Assembly (NCBI GenBank): GCA_035624085.1
Contig: DASPSE010000044.1
Span: forward strand, 1 to 14,427
Direction: 5' to 3'
Source: JAFAGX01 sp035624085
GTDB lineage: Bacteria > Acidobacteriota > Terriglobia > Terriglobales > Acidobacteriaceae
Length of the DNA: 14,427 bases
The notes under the pieces are model-generated. The model ran no database searches, was not told where the DNA came from, and saw only the letters and a program-made list of their open reading frames with translations. Below are positions 1 through 7,761 of this stretch, piece after piece; within the stretch, counting starts at the first letter, position 1, and each line of letters begins with the position of its first letter. A program made the position numbers and the translations under genes.

Positions 1-1569
1 CGGAAAGAAAGAAAAGAGCGCGGGTCCTAAAGCGTGATAGTGGACGATATCGCATCGTCTAAACATCACGTGCACGGTGCTGAGAAATGTGTGGATCACA
101 GTCTCCAGGTGCTTTGAGCGAATCGTGGGCAAGCGTACCAATCGCATGCCGTTATGTACCGACACATCGGGCGTGAAATAGGTGCGGCAGTATACGGTGA
201 GGTCGAAGCCCATCTCCGCGAGACGTTTGCCTACTTCTTCGTAATACGTCTCGATTCCGCTGTACTTCGAGATCAGCCCCCGCCCTCCGATGAAAGCTAC
301 CCGAACAGGTGAGGGTTTCGCGGCGGAGATTGCTGGCGCACGAGCCTGGGCGATCAGCCGCTCATATAGGCCGATCAGCTCTTCGTAGTGGGCTTGCGGC
401 GAGTGATAAGTCTCCACCATGCGGCGCCCGGCCATTCCCATTTCTGCCGCGAGGTCTGGCCGCTGAGCCAGGCAGGAAATCGCTCCGGCCAGTTGCTCAA
501 TGTTGCCTGGTTGAAACAAAAGGCCGGTTTCGTGTTCACGCACGAGTTCGCGACGCGACCCTAGATCCGAGGCAATTACCGGCCGCGCCCACGCATACGA
601 TTCGAGAATGCTCTTGCCTAGAGTTTCGTAAGCTCGCGAAGGCAGGACGGTGAACCGCGCCGACGCGATCATGCGATCCAACTGCTCGCGTCCCACGTGC
701 CCGCTAAAGTCCACGTTTTCCAGCTTGAGAGCATGCGCCAAGCCCTCGAGTTCCGCTCGCTGCGGGCCGTCCCCTGCAATTTGCAGCCGAATCTGCGGTA
801 GGGTCCGCATCGCGCGGATGAGATCAGAGACCCCCTTTTCAGGCGACAAGCGGCCGAAGTAGAGAATCGGACCATCGGGCACCGCTGCTGGCGCTAACTC
901 CGGTAGAACCTGAAAGTGGGGAAGCACGGTGATTCTTGTGACGTCAAAACCATTCTGCAGAAGCAGCTGTTTGGCGAACTGACTGGGGACAAGGAAATGA
1001 TCGATGCATTTACGATAAGTGCCGGCCCAGTGGTGCACACAGGCCTCGCTCACCAGCACCAGTGACACTGTTTTGGAACCGCTGTAACAGCCCTCCGTGA
1101 AAACCTTCCAGAACTTCCCGGTACAAGGGCCCTCACAGGCAGCACTGTGCGCGACCATGTTGTAAGTGGGGCACAAAATCTTGAAGTCGTTTAGGTGGTA
1201 GAGGGTCGGTGTGCCCTGTGCCTTCAGCTCCCACAGAATCGAAGGCGACAAATGGTGATAGATATTGCGAACGTGTGCGATGTCCGGCCGAAAGGCGGAA
1301 ATCATCCGGCGCAGGTGGCTTCTGGCGTCGGTAGAGTAAATTGCGTGTGCTGCCAGCCTGACACGTCCAAGAAATCCCGCGTTGGGTTCTTTGAAATCGA
1401 TGTGTGGGACGAAGTACTTATCGTATGGAGTTGTTTCGCCGCGGGAATCCTGCATGGAAAACAGCGCCACTTCGTGACCTTGCGACCGCAACAGCTCCAT
1501 CAGTTCGAACAAATAAACTTCTGTGCCGCTAAAGGGAAAGTTGTATTTATTGCAGAACAGGATTTTCAT
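1..1569 (-). CDS. Tandem GT4 glycosyltransferase fusion (C-terminal part outside window)
   Basis: An open frame runs from ATG at 1569 to the window edge, giving 523 residues with no stop. Residues 1-400 form a complete GT-B family-4 glycosyltransferase: an N-terminal SGTE loop near residue 15, a YFGRLSPEKG motif at 237-246, AGDGP at 265-269, and the nucleotide-sugar E-x7-E pair at E315/E323. Four cysteines (C133, C145, C149, C161) lie in the N-terminal half, a pattern known from a GT4 subgroup and possibly metal binding. After a short Ala/Pro linker (about 407-421) a second GT-B N-terminus begins (RVAFIGGRG, then SGIETYYEEVGKRLAE), resembling the DUF1972/rhamnosyltransferase-type GT4 start; its catalytic half lies beyond base 1. 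The protein probably adds two successive sugars to the lipid-linked EPS repeat unit on the cytoplasmic face of the membrane. It starts 18 bp after the preceding GT gene, without a clear Shine-Dalgarno, so it is probably translationally coupled. Donor and acceptor sugars cannot be read from sequence. Confidence 0.88.
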   Translation of the reverse strand, partial: MKILFCNKYNFPFSGTEVYLFELMELLRSQGHEVALFSMQDSRGETTPYDKYFVPHIDFKEPNAGFLGRVRLAAHAIYSTDARSHLRRMISAFRPDIAHVRNIYHHLSPSILWELKAQGTPTLYHLNDFKILCPTYNMVAHSAACEGPCTGKFWKVFTEGCYSGSKTVSLVLVSEACVHHWAGTYRKCIDHFLVPSQFAKQLLLQNGFDVTRITVLPHFQVLPELAPAAVPDGPILYFGRLSPEKGVSDLIRAMRTLPQIRLQIAGDGPQRAELEGLAHALKLENVDFSGHVGREQLDRMIASARFTVLPSRAYETLGKSILESYAWARPVIASDLGSRRELVREHETGLLFQPGNIEQLAGAISCLAQRPDLAAEMGMAGRRMVETYHSPQAHYEELIGLYERLIAQARAPAISAAKPSPVRVAFIGGRGLISKYSGIETYYEEVGKRLAEMGFDLTVYCRTYFTPDVSVHNGMRLVRLPTIRSKHLETVIHTFLSTVHVMFRRCDIVHYHALGPALFSFFP

Positions 1570-1587
1570 GACGATTGCTCGCTGTAC

Positions 1588-2817
1588 CTAAGCTGGAATC
1601 GAAAATCGAGCGGGCTGAGCCTGCAGATGCGAGAGGAGGAGATCACAGAAGGCCGTGACATTCTTTTCGCGGTTGAAGTGCTGAAGCACCTGCTCGCGCG
1701 CGGCTTGGCGCAGCGGAGTGAGAGCGGATCGAATACTAGCGATCAGTTCCACTCGTGCGATGAAGTCCTCCAGTGATCCGGGTTGATAGAGGAATCCGGT
1801 TGTGCCGTCCACCACCAGTTCCGGAATGCCTGTGATAGCGGGCGCGAGTGCCACTTTGCCGTAAGCCATGGCTTCCATAAGCACCAGCGGAATGCCCTCG
1901 CTGCGGCTGGTGAGAACCACCACATCAGCGCTTTCATACTGCTGGTCAACCTCGTGGCGGCTCAAATGCCCCAAGAGTTGAACGTCACTTTCAAGGTGAA
2001 GATCGCAAATCAATTTTTCGAGGGAGAGGCGCTCGGGACCGTCGCCGGCAATCGAGCACACAAATCTCAAGCCACGGGTTTTCAGCAGGTCACAGGCCCG
2101 CAGCAGAAACACATAGTCTTTCACCGGGTGCAGCCGTCCGACCGCTAACAGGGCCAAAGGCGAATCTTCGGACTTAGTTGATCCCGGCCGAGAAGCCGGC
2201 ACATGACAATCGACGCCCATGCGCCGCACGAAGATCTTTGCAGGGTCGGCCTCAGGATAAGCATCAAGTATGTGCCGCCGATTGAACTCGGAGACCGTCA
2301 CGCAAAACCGGCACTCTTTGAGCTTGATGTCCAGGTAGGCAGCGTGAATCAGCAGGTCAGATCCGTGCAGCGTCATGCTGAAGGGAATGTCCAGCAGTCG
2401 CGCCGCGACCATTGCGATCCACGACCCGAAGTAACCGTGGTGTACGTGGATATGCTTGACCTGATGCTTCTCTAACAACAAGGCATAGTAGGCCCCGAGC
2501 AAAGTGTTGAGTAACGCCCGAAACCTGCATTCAGTTCGCGTTTTTTGGGAGAGCGCACGGAGAAAAAGACCTTTCAAGCGAAAGATTTTCCAGACGCACA
2601 ACCATCCTGCCCGAAGCAACAACGTAAACTGCAGCGGCTCGAGGGAGATAGTTTCTCCGGTCCACGCCTTCAAAGCCTCGCTCAGCCCGGGGCCTGTTCG
2701 CCGTGCGCTGCAAGGGATCACGCTAACTCCGTGTTTCCGCAACTCCCGGATCTCTTCGATCACGTATGGTTCCACGGAAGCAGGGAAAATGTTCGCGAGA
2801 TAAGCAATGGTTGCCAT
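1588..2817 (-). CDS. GT4 glycosyltransferase (WcaL/ExpE7-like)
   Basis: A 409-residue GT-B family-4 glycosyltransferase, a usual length for the family. The N-terminal Rossmann half contains HVHHGYFGSW (about 124-133) and TLHGSDLL (149-156), typical of the colanic-acid WcaL / AmsK / ExpE7-like branch. The C-terminal half has AVGRLHPVKD (225-234), AGDGPE (257-262) and the donor-binding E-x7-E pair at E307/E315 within SEGIPLVLMEAMAYG. The frame is open 62 codons further upstream, but I chose ATG 2817: the family's conserved start (MATIAYLANIFPA) begins there, the extra codons would lie wholly inside the flippase gene, and ATG 2817 follows the flippase stop by 10 bp. It probably transfers one sugar to the growing undecaprenyl-linked repeat unit in the cytoplasm. 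The donor sugar is unknown. Confidence 0.9.
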   Translation of the reverse strand: MATIAYLANIFPASVEPYVIEEIRELRKHGVSVIPCSARRTGPGLSEALKAWTGETISLEPLQFTLLLRAGWLCVWKIFRLKGLFLRALSQKTRTECRFRALLNTLLGAYYALLLEKHQVKHIHVHHGYFGSWIAMVAARLLDIPFSMTLHGSDLLIHAAYLDIKLKECRFCVTVSEFNRRHILDAYPEADPAKIFVRRMGVDCHVPASRPGSTKSEDSPLALLAVGRLHPVKDYVFLLRACDLLKTRGLRFVCSIAGDGPERLSLEKLICDLHLESDVQLLGHLSRHEVDQQYESADVVVLTSRSEGIPLVLMEAMAYGKVALAPAITGIPELVVDGTTGFLYQPGSLEDFIARVELIASIRSALTPLRQAAREQVLQHFNREKNVTAFCDLLLSHLQAQPARFSIPA

Positions 2818-2827
2818 TCGAATCGCG

Positions 2828-4246
2828 CTATTGAAGAATGCGAAGCATGAAGGCCGATATGGGAAGGAGAAAAAGACCAGGCACGAAGACCGCCATGCAA
2901 GGGGCGAGTTGGCGGTAGGAGATCGCAACACACCGTCGGAGGCCGGTGTGAATCGCGAAATACGACGCACAGGCCAGCAATTCGGCCCATCCGTAGCCGA
3001 CAATACCGAAACGAGGAAGAAGAACGAGTGTAATCACAGCCAAGAGGGCCACATGAGCTGCGTAGGAGTGCATCACGATCCACTGCTTCCCGATCACGAA
3101 CAGCGCCGATGCCTGCAGATTGTAAACAGAGTTTACTAGGACGCCGACGGCAACGAAGGGGTAGATCGTCAAGCTCGGCATCCAACGAGCGCCGACGATG
3201 TGGGGAAGAATGAATGGGCCAAACAACGCAAATCCGCATAACAGAGGGCCCAAAGTGACGACCTGCAGATAAAGCGCTCGCTCCAAAGCTTTGCGGAACT
3301 GTTCCTGCCTGCCCTGCAGGCGTGCTAGCGCGGCAATCGCCATTCGCCCAGCCGCCAAGCGAAACGTTCCCAGTGCTTCGGCGATCCGCAGGGCCAGCGC
3401 GACAAATGCGACGCCTTCGGCTCCGGCAAAACGGCCGACGAGCAGCGGATTGACCAGAGTACGCAACTGCCAGGTCCGCAGCGACGCCGTCAAGCCTACG
3501 CCGAATGACAGCATCTGCCGTGCCTGGCAACGATCGAACCGCAAACGCAGCGCCATACATGCGGACGTGCATACTGCCACCAGGGTTAACGTCTGCCAGG
3601 TAATCTGTCCGATCACGGGGGCCCACACTCCAGCTCGCCACCACGCCAGCAGCGCCGCCGCCAGTAAGCCGGCACTCTGACCCGCCAGCTCAATGGCAGC
3701 GATGCTGCGAAAATCCAGTGCCCGCTCCAGCTTCGCCATCGGCACTCCTGTAAGACTGGTTACTGGAACCGTAAGCAACAGCACCAGGTAGGGCGCGACA
3801 AACTCCCGGCTGCCGTACCAGCGAATCAGCAGAGGCGTTGCGGCCGCAGCGATCACCGCCAGGGCGATCGAGATGCTGAGAATGAGAGTCGCTGCCGTTC
3901 CGTACATCCGGCTATCGGGAGGCGTTTCGCTTCGCACCAGGTAAGTATCGACTCCACTTCGGGCCACAGCCGCCAGGAAGGCTACGATACCGATGGCAGT
4001 CACAAATAAGCCGTAGGCATTTGGTCCAATCCACCAGGTCATCACCAGCATGTTGCCCAGGCTTACCAGCACCCCCAGCCCATATCGCCCCGCCAGATAT
4101 ATGCCGCCGCGCATGGTTTCACCGGAGATCGGTTCAGGGCCATCGGAGCAAGAAATCGAACGAATTCCGGCTGGAGCGGCCAGGCTGCTGACAACAGTGC
4201 AGGGTTCAGTAGGCGGCATTCGTTTCGTTGTGCCGGTTCTGTCCAT
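2828..4246 (-). CDS. Wzx-type oligosaccharide flippase
   Basis: A 472-residue polytopic membrane protein of the polysaccharide-biosynthesis / MOP superfamily. It would move the finished undecaprenyl-linked repeat unit across the inner membrane for polymerisation. Hydrophobic helices recur along the whole length from about residue 47. The first (GGIYLAGRYGLGVLVSLGN) followed by WIGPNAYGLFVTA is the characteristic Wzx N-terminus. The start is uncertain. ATG 4246 overlaps the end of the polymerase gene by 41 bp and has GGA seven bases upstream; ATG 4219 overlaps by 14 bp; ATG 4114 begins exactly at the first conserved helix but leaves a 92-bp gap. The first 44 residues of the longest form are not hydrophobic and not family-like, so the mature start may be 4219 or 4114. 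Assignment to the flippase family is firm; the substrate is inferred from the operon. Confidence 0.88.
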   Translation of the reverse strand: MDRTGTTKRMPPTEPCTVVSSLAAPAGIRSISCSDGPEPISGETMRGGIYLAGRYGLGVLVSLGNMLVMTWWIGPNAYGLFVTAIGIVAFLAAVARSGVDTYLVRSETPPDSRMYGTAATLILSISIALAVIAAAATPLLIRWYGSREFVAPYLVLLLTVPVTSLTGVPMAKLERALDFRSIAAIELAGQSAGLLAAALLAWWRAGVWAPVIGQITWQTLTLVAVCTSACMALRLRFDRCQARQMLSFGVGLTASLRTWQLRTLVNPLLVGRFAGAEGVAFVALALRIAEALGTFRLAAGRMAIAALARLQGRQEQFRKALERALYLQVVTLGPLLCGFALFGPFILPHIVGARWMPSLTIYPFVAVGVLVNSVYNLQASALFVIGKQWIVMHSYAAHVALLAVITLVLLPRFGIVGYGWAELLACASYFAIHTGLRRCVAISYRQLAPCMAVFVPGLFLLPISAFMLRILQ

Positions 4247-5522
4247 TCAGCATTCCGGCCAGCGCGAAGAGCAATCCGTTTACAAACTGATAGTTCATTA
4301 CTACAAAGCTGGCGTTGACCAGGTACACCAGGACAATCAATGGCCACAATGAGCGGAAGTCCTCATCCAGGAAAGAACCGGCTTTGGGATAAGCACCTGG
4401 GCGCTTGCGACCAACTCGGAAGAGATCAATTACAACCCACAGATAGAGAGCCAAACCGGCCATGCCGTACTGCACGAGAATCTCAAGGTAGGTGTTGTGA
4501 AAATAGTAGTGTTCCTGATGAAAATCGCTGATTCTCCGGTAGAGTTCATTCTGCATGGCTTTCGCGCCCCATCCTGACAGCGGCTTCTTGAGGAACATTT
4601 CCCAGCCGGCTTCGTAGACAGCCATACGGAACTTTACTGGCCCGTTCTCTTCCAACCGTTCGGCTAAAGATCCACGGTGATCCGTGAGACTATACGCCGC
4701 GAGCAGCCCCAACGCCCCCCCGAGAATCATGCAAAGGCAGCCTCGCCGCAAGCGGCGATTTGAAGAAAAAAGAGGCAACGCCAGAATCGAGGCGGCGAAT
4801 GAGAGCCACACGGCGCGAGTCTTAGTTGCCATAACCGCCAGTGGTAATCCGATCATCAGGGCAGCCGCCAACACTCCTCGCAGCCGTCTTCTGCGAAATG
4901 AGTCCAGGGCCATCAGTCCCAGCAGGTTCAATGCGACTCCGTTAGCGACGGCTTGCAGAAAAGGGCCGCGCGCGCGGTCGGCATGAATTCCCAAGCCTTC
5001 GTCCAGAATGAAGCGAGGAAAGACGAGCTCTTTGGCGTCCGCCATGAAGAAGATGGCAACCAGGCCGAGATAGGCCAGCACCAGTAACGCGAAAATCTCA
5101 AATTTCCGGAGGGCGGCGGGATCGTCGAAAATACGGGAAGCCACATGAAACAGGGCAAAAGGGATAAGCCACTTGGCGGCAAACAGGCTCCAGGTCTCGG
5201 CTTGGTAGGGTTGTGCGAGTGTGTCCATTAATGCCAAAACGAGCAAACCCAACAGCGGCCACGTGACCGGTCCCGCTATTCGTAGGCGTTCCTGCAACAC
5301 ACATGCGCGCAGGAAAATCACAAAGATGAGAGTCCCGAAGGCGAACCGATCATAGGACTGAACGGGAGCATCCAGGGGATGAAACAGCATTAAGGCCATA
5401 GTTGCGATGAACAGAAGCGATGGCCCAGCGATCAAGTAATGCAGGGGACGCACCGCGGTTGTAACGGTCGAAGCAAATATTTCCGTCCGCAGCGTGGGTG
5501 CTGCTTGCTCACAAGCAGGCAT
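4206..5522 (-). CDS. O-antigen ligase / Wzy-type polymerase family membrane protein
   Basis: A 438-residue multi-span membrane protein with the Wzy_C/O-antigen-ligase signature. RARGPF (183-188) is followed by hydrophobic segments, then TKTRAVWLSFAAS (233-245). A long periplasmic loop contains EAGWEMFLKKPLSGWG (304-319) and HNTYLEILVQYGMAGL (342-357), the segments that carry the conserved Arg and His of this family. In a Wzx/Wzy operon with a co-polymerase and export protein, its likely job is to polymerise repeat units in the periplasm. A ligase that moves glycan to another acceptor cannot be excluded, because the two activities share one fold. ATG 5522 follows the stop of the glycosyl-phosphotransferase gene by 2 bp, so coupling is likely; a GAGGG stretch lies about 11 bases upstream. 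Confidence 0.88.
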   Translation of the reverse strand: MPACEQAAPTLRTEIFASTVTTAVRPLHYLIAGPSLLFIATMALMLFHPLDAPVQSYDRFAFGTLIFVIFLRACVLQERLRIAGPVTWPLLGLLVLALMDTLAQPYQAETWSLFAAKWLIPFALFHVASRIFDDPAALRKFEIFALLVLAYLGLVAIFFMADAKELVFPRFILDEGLGIHADRARGPFLQAVANGVALNLLGLMALDSFRRRRLRGVLAAALMIGLPLAVMATKTRAVWLSFAASILALPLFSSNRRLRRGCLCMILGGALGLLAAYSLTDHRGSLAERLEENGPVKFRMAVYEAGWEMFLKKPLSGWGAKAMQNELYRRISDFHQEHYYFHNTYLEILVQYGMAGLALYLWVVIDLFRVGRKRPGAYPKAGSFLDEDFRSLWPLIVLVYLVNASFVVMNYQFVNGLLFALAGMLNGQNRHNETNAAY

Positions 5523-5524
5523 AA

Positions 5525-7156
5525 TCAGGTGCCCTCACCTCGCAGGACCGCGCCAACCGTCTTGCACAGGATCCAGAAGTCCATCCGGAGCGACCAATAC
5601 CCGATATATTCGCGGTCCAGCGCCACACTCCGCTGAAACGACGGATCGCGCCGGGCGGTGACTTGCCATAGGCCAGTGAGTCCTGGAGTCACCTCGAGGC
5701 GTTGAAGATCTTCCAGTTGGTAACGCTGGACGTCATCGAGTGGGTGTGGTCTTGGTCCCACCAAGCTCATCTCCCCGCGCAAAACATTCCAAAGTTGTGG
5801 CAGTTCGTCCAGGCTATAACGGCGGAGAGCCTTTCCTACGCGCGTGATGCGCGGGTCATCGTTCATTTTGAAAAATGCCCCCTCGCGTTCGTTTCGCTGC
5901 CGCAGTTTCTCTTTCAGCTTGTCAGCATCGGTCACCATGGTGCGGAACTTGTAGCAGAGGAACCGACGCCCTTTGAGACCCATCCTCGTTGCCCGATAGA
6001 GCACCGGACCCGGCGAGTCCAGCTTAATGGCGAAGACAATCGCTGCCAGGACTGGTGCCGCAAGCAGCAACGCGGTAGCAGACAGCAGAACGTCAACAAT
6101 CCGCTTAAGGAGAAGACCAAAAACCGGAATCTGCTCCTCGCAGAGAGTCAGCACCGGCATGCCTCCAAAACGCTCAAACATCACCTGAGCTGGGTCAGCC
6201 CCGAGCAAATCGGGGACCAGCTTCACATCGATGCGATTGCGGCGTGCTTGCGCGATTGCTCTTCGGGCCACATCACTGTGCGGCGAAATCGCGAGGATGA
6301 TTTCATCCACGAATTCCCGGCGTGCAATGGTGGCAAGGTCCTCAACACGGCCGAGCACATCTCCGGCCACAGGCTGGCTCTGATCGAGGAAGCCCCGAAT
6401 GACGCGCTTTCTGGCAGAGTCTTGTTGCAGCGTGTAAGCCACTCGGCGGCCAACCGGTCCGGCGCCTACGATCAGCACATTCCGCTTTCGGCTCGCGTTC
6501 CGCCCCTGCGCCAGAATGCGTTGCCGCTCGTGCCGGTAAACTAACATGACCACAAAGTTGACCGGAGCAGTGGCCATCAGCGTGAAGATGGAGAGTCGAG
6601 TGATCCCTGCCGTCACACATCCGATGCACACCAAGACGGTGGACCAAAAGATTACCTTGGCTAACACAACTGTCTGCTGTCGAGGCTCCCGCTCGGTTTC
6701 TGGGTGGTATAAGCGCTCGGAGTAGCCAAGCAACGTAAATACAGCCCCATAGAGCAAGAGTACGCCCGTAGCGGCGGGCGGTAGGGATAGCGACCAATAA
6801 TCAAGAGGTCTGTGCCTGACCGCGGTGAGGAGGACTTTGAAACAGCCAGTCAGTGCGAAACTGACTATGAGAAGTAAGAAGTCGGCTAGGACCTGCATGG
6901 CTAGGCTCAAACGCTGGTTGGCCGTTGCTGGAGTGGGCAACACATTTTGTGACAGCGTTCGCCAGAGGCTCGTCCGCGGGAGAGGACGTGCCTCGCGGAC
7001 CGGGCCCCATGCTGAAATGTGCCGGTTCAGGGTGGTAGGTGAGACCTTCCTTCGTGTGACTTCACCAAGTCTCGGGGAGGCGCCTGGGATCAAGCGCGAC
7101 GGGAAAACAGGGGGACGGCACGAGGATGCAGCTTCGGTTGTTGCGCCTGTGACCAC
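5525..7156 (-). CDS. EPS polyprenyl glycosylphosphotransferase (initiating sugar transferase)
   Basis: This 543-residue protein is of the WbaP/WcaJ/PssY-type polyisoprenyl-phosphate hexose-1-phosphate transferase family. It would start the repeat unit by moving sugar-1-phosphate from a nucleotide sugar to undecaprenyl phosphate at the inner membrane. Four hydrophobic segments lie at about 87-110, 126-145, 163-184 and 188-207. They are followed by a Rossmann-like domain with a glycine-rich NVLIVGAGPVGRRVA motif (226-240). The catalytic domain starts with KRIVDVLLS (351-359) and the re-entrant hydrophobic helix to about 378, then DSPGPVLYRATRMG (380-393), YKFRTM (402-407), SLDELPQLWNVLRGEMSLVGPRP (the D450/E451 dyad, GPRP at 467-470) and PGLTGLWQVTAR (491-502). 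The start is GTG 7156, one base after the stop of the NusG-like gene. The first 80 or so residues are Pro/Arg-rich and unlike the family; ATG at residue 87 is an alternative. Confidence 0.93.
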   Translation of the reverse strand: MVTGATTEAASSCRPPVFPSRLIPGASPRLGEVTRRKVSPTTLNRHISAWGPVREARPLPRTSLWRTLSQNVLPTPATANQRLSLAMQVLADFLLLIVSFALTGCFKVLLTAVRHRPLDYWSLSLPPAATGVLLLYGAVFTLLGYSERLYHPETEREPRQQTVVLAKVIFWSTVLVCIGCVTAGITRLSIFTLMATAPVNFVVMLVYRHERQRILAQGRNASRKRNVLIVGAGPVGRRVAYTLQQDSARKRVIRGFLDQSQPVAGDVLGRVEDLATIARREFVDEIILAISPHSDVARRAIAQARRNRIDVKLVPDLLGADPAQVMFERFGGMPVLTLCEEQIPVFGLLLKRIVDVLLSATALLLAAPVLAAIVFAIKLDSPGPVLYRATRMGLKGRRFLCYKFRTMVTDADKLKEKLRQRNEREGAFFKMNDDPRITRVGKALRRYSLDELPQLWNVLRGEMSLVGPRPHPLDDVQRYQLEDLQRLEVTPGLTGLWQVTARRDPSFQRSVALDREYIGYWSLRMDFWILCKTVGAVLRGEGT

Positions 7157-7157
7157 G

Positions 7158-7682
7158 TCAGATCAGTTGCAGTTCATAGCCTTCAATTTTTATTGCGATG
7201 GCTCGCTGGATTGAGTCGATAGAGATCACCAGGTTCTTTTGTCCTGCTTGGTCGAGGATTCCCTCCAGGCCATCGAGACAACCACCGCGAATGCGCACCT
7301 TCTGTCCAACTTTGAGGAAGGGGTGTAACGCGCACGGAACATTCTCAGATAAAATTTGGCGCAGATCATCGATTTGCTTGTTTGGAACCGGAGCGGCTTC
7401 TTTGGCGAAGGTGATCAATCCAATGATGCCTTCGGTTTTCAGGAATTCCTTGTGGATGAGCGAGGATTGATCAAGCCGAACGAACATATAACCGGGGAAA
7501 AGTGGCGTATCCACAAGCTTATGACGGTCGCTCCAGCGATGGATTTCCTTAAGCAGGGGTAGAAAGGTTTCTAATCCTCTGCTGCAAAGTTGAGAGGTCA
7601 CTTTCCGTTCGAAACGATAGCGCGTTCGAATCGCATACCATTGCACTGAAGGCGGTAGGAGTGAATTTTTGACTTCTATCAC
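7158..7682 (-). CDS. NusG/RfaH-family (UpxY-like) transcription antitermination factor
   Basis: A 174-residue specialised NusG paralogue. The NGN domain has the standard opening QWYAIRTRYRFERKV (14-28) and the PLFPGYMFVRL segment (60-70) that contacts RNA polymerase. A C-terminal KOW-type domain starts near VGQKVRIRGG (125-134) and runs to about 167. Housekeeping NusG genes normally sit beside secE/rplK; a NusG homologue inside a polysaccharide operon, as here, is characteristic of RfaH/UpxY/LoaP regulators that let RNA polymerase read through long surface-polysaccharide operons. It probably acts on the downstream half of this operon. The start is GTG 7682 (frame and NGN spacing fit), without an obvious Shine-Dalgarno. 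A 79-bp gap precedes it, the largest inside the operon. Confidence 0.87.
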   Translation of the reverse strand: MIEVKNSLLPPSVQWYAIRTRYRFERKVTSQLCSRGLETFLPLLKEIHRWSDRHKLVDTPLFPGYMFVRLDQSSLIHKEFLKTEGIIGLITFAKEAAPVPNKQIDDLRQILSENVPCALHPFLKVGQKVRIRGGCLDGLEGILDQAGQKNLVISIDSIQRAIAIKIEGYELQLI

Positions 7683-7761
7683 GTTCTGGTTCGGCCCTAA
7701 ACAAAGCTCCGCTAATTGAGTCCCACGCCACTTTTGCCACGTTTTTTCACAACCGCATTGC

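Noticed and set aside
2909..2920. GGCGGTAGG, similar to the ops element recognised by RfaH
   Set aside because: It lies on the plus (non-transcribed-sense) strand inside the flippase coding sequence; a similar string at 7651 is also on the wrong strand, within the NusG-like gene.
2760..3644. Minus-strand frame of 294 codons inside the flippase gene
   Set aside because: It overlaps the well-supported Wzx frame, is Arg/Ser/Cys-rich, and lacks membrane helices or any recognisable motif.
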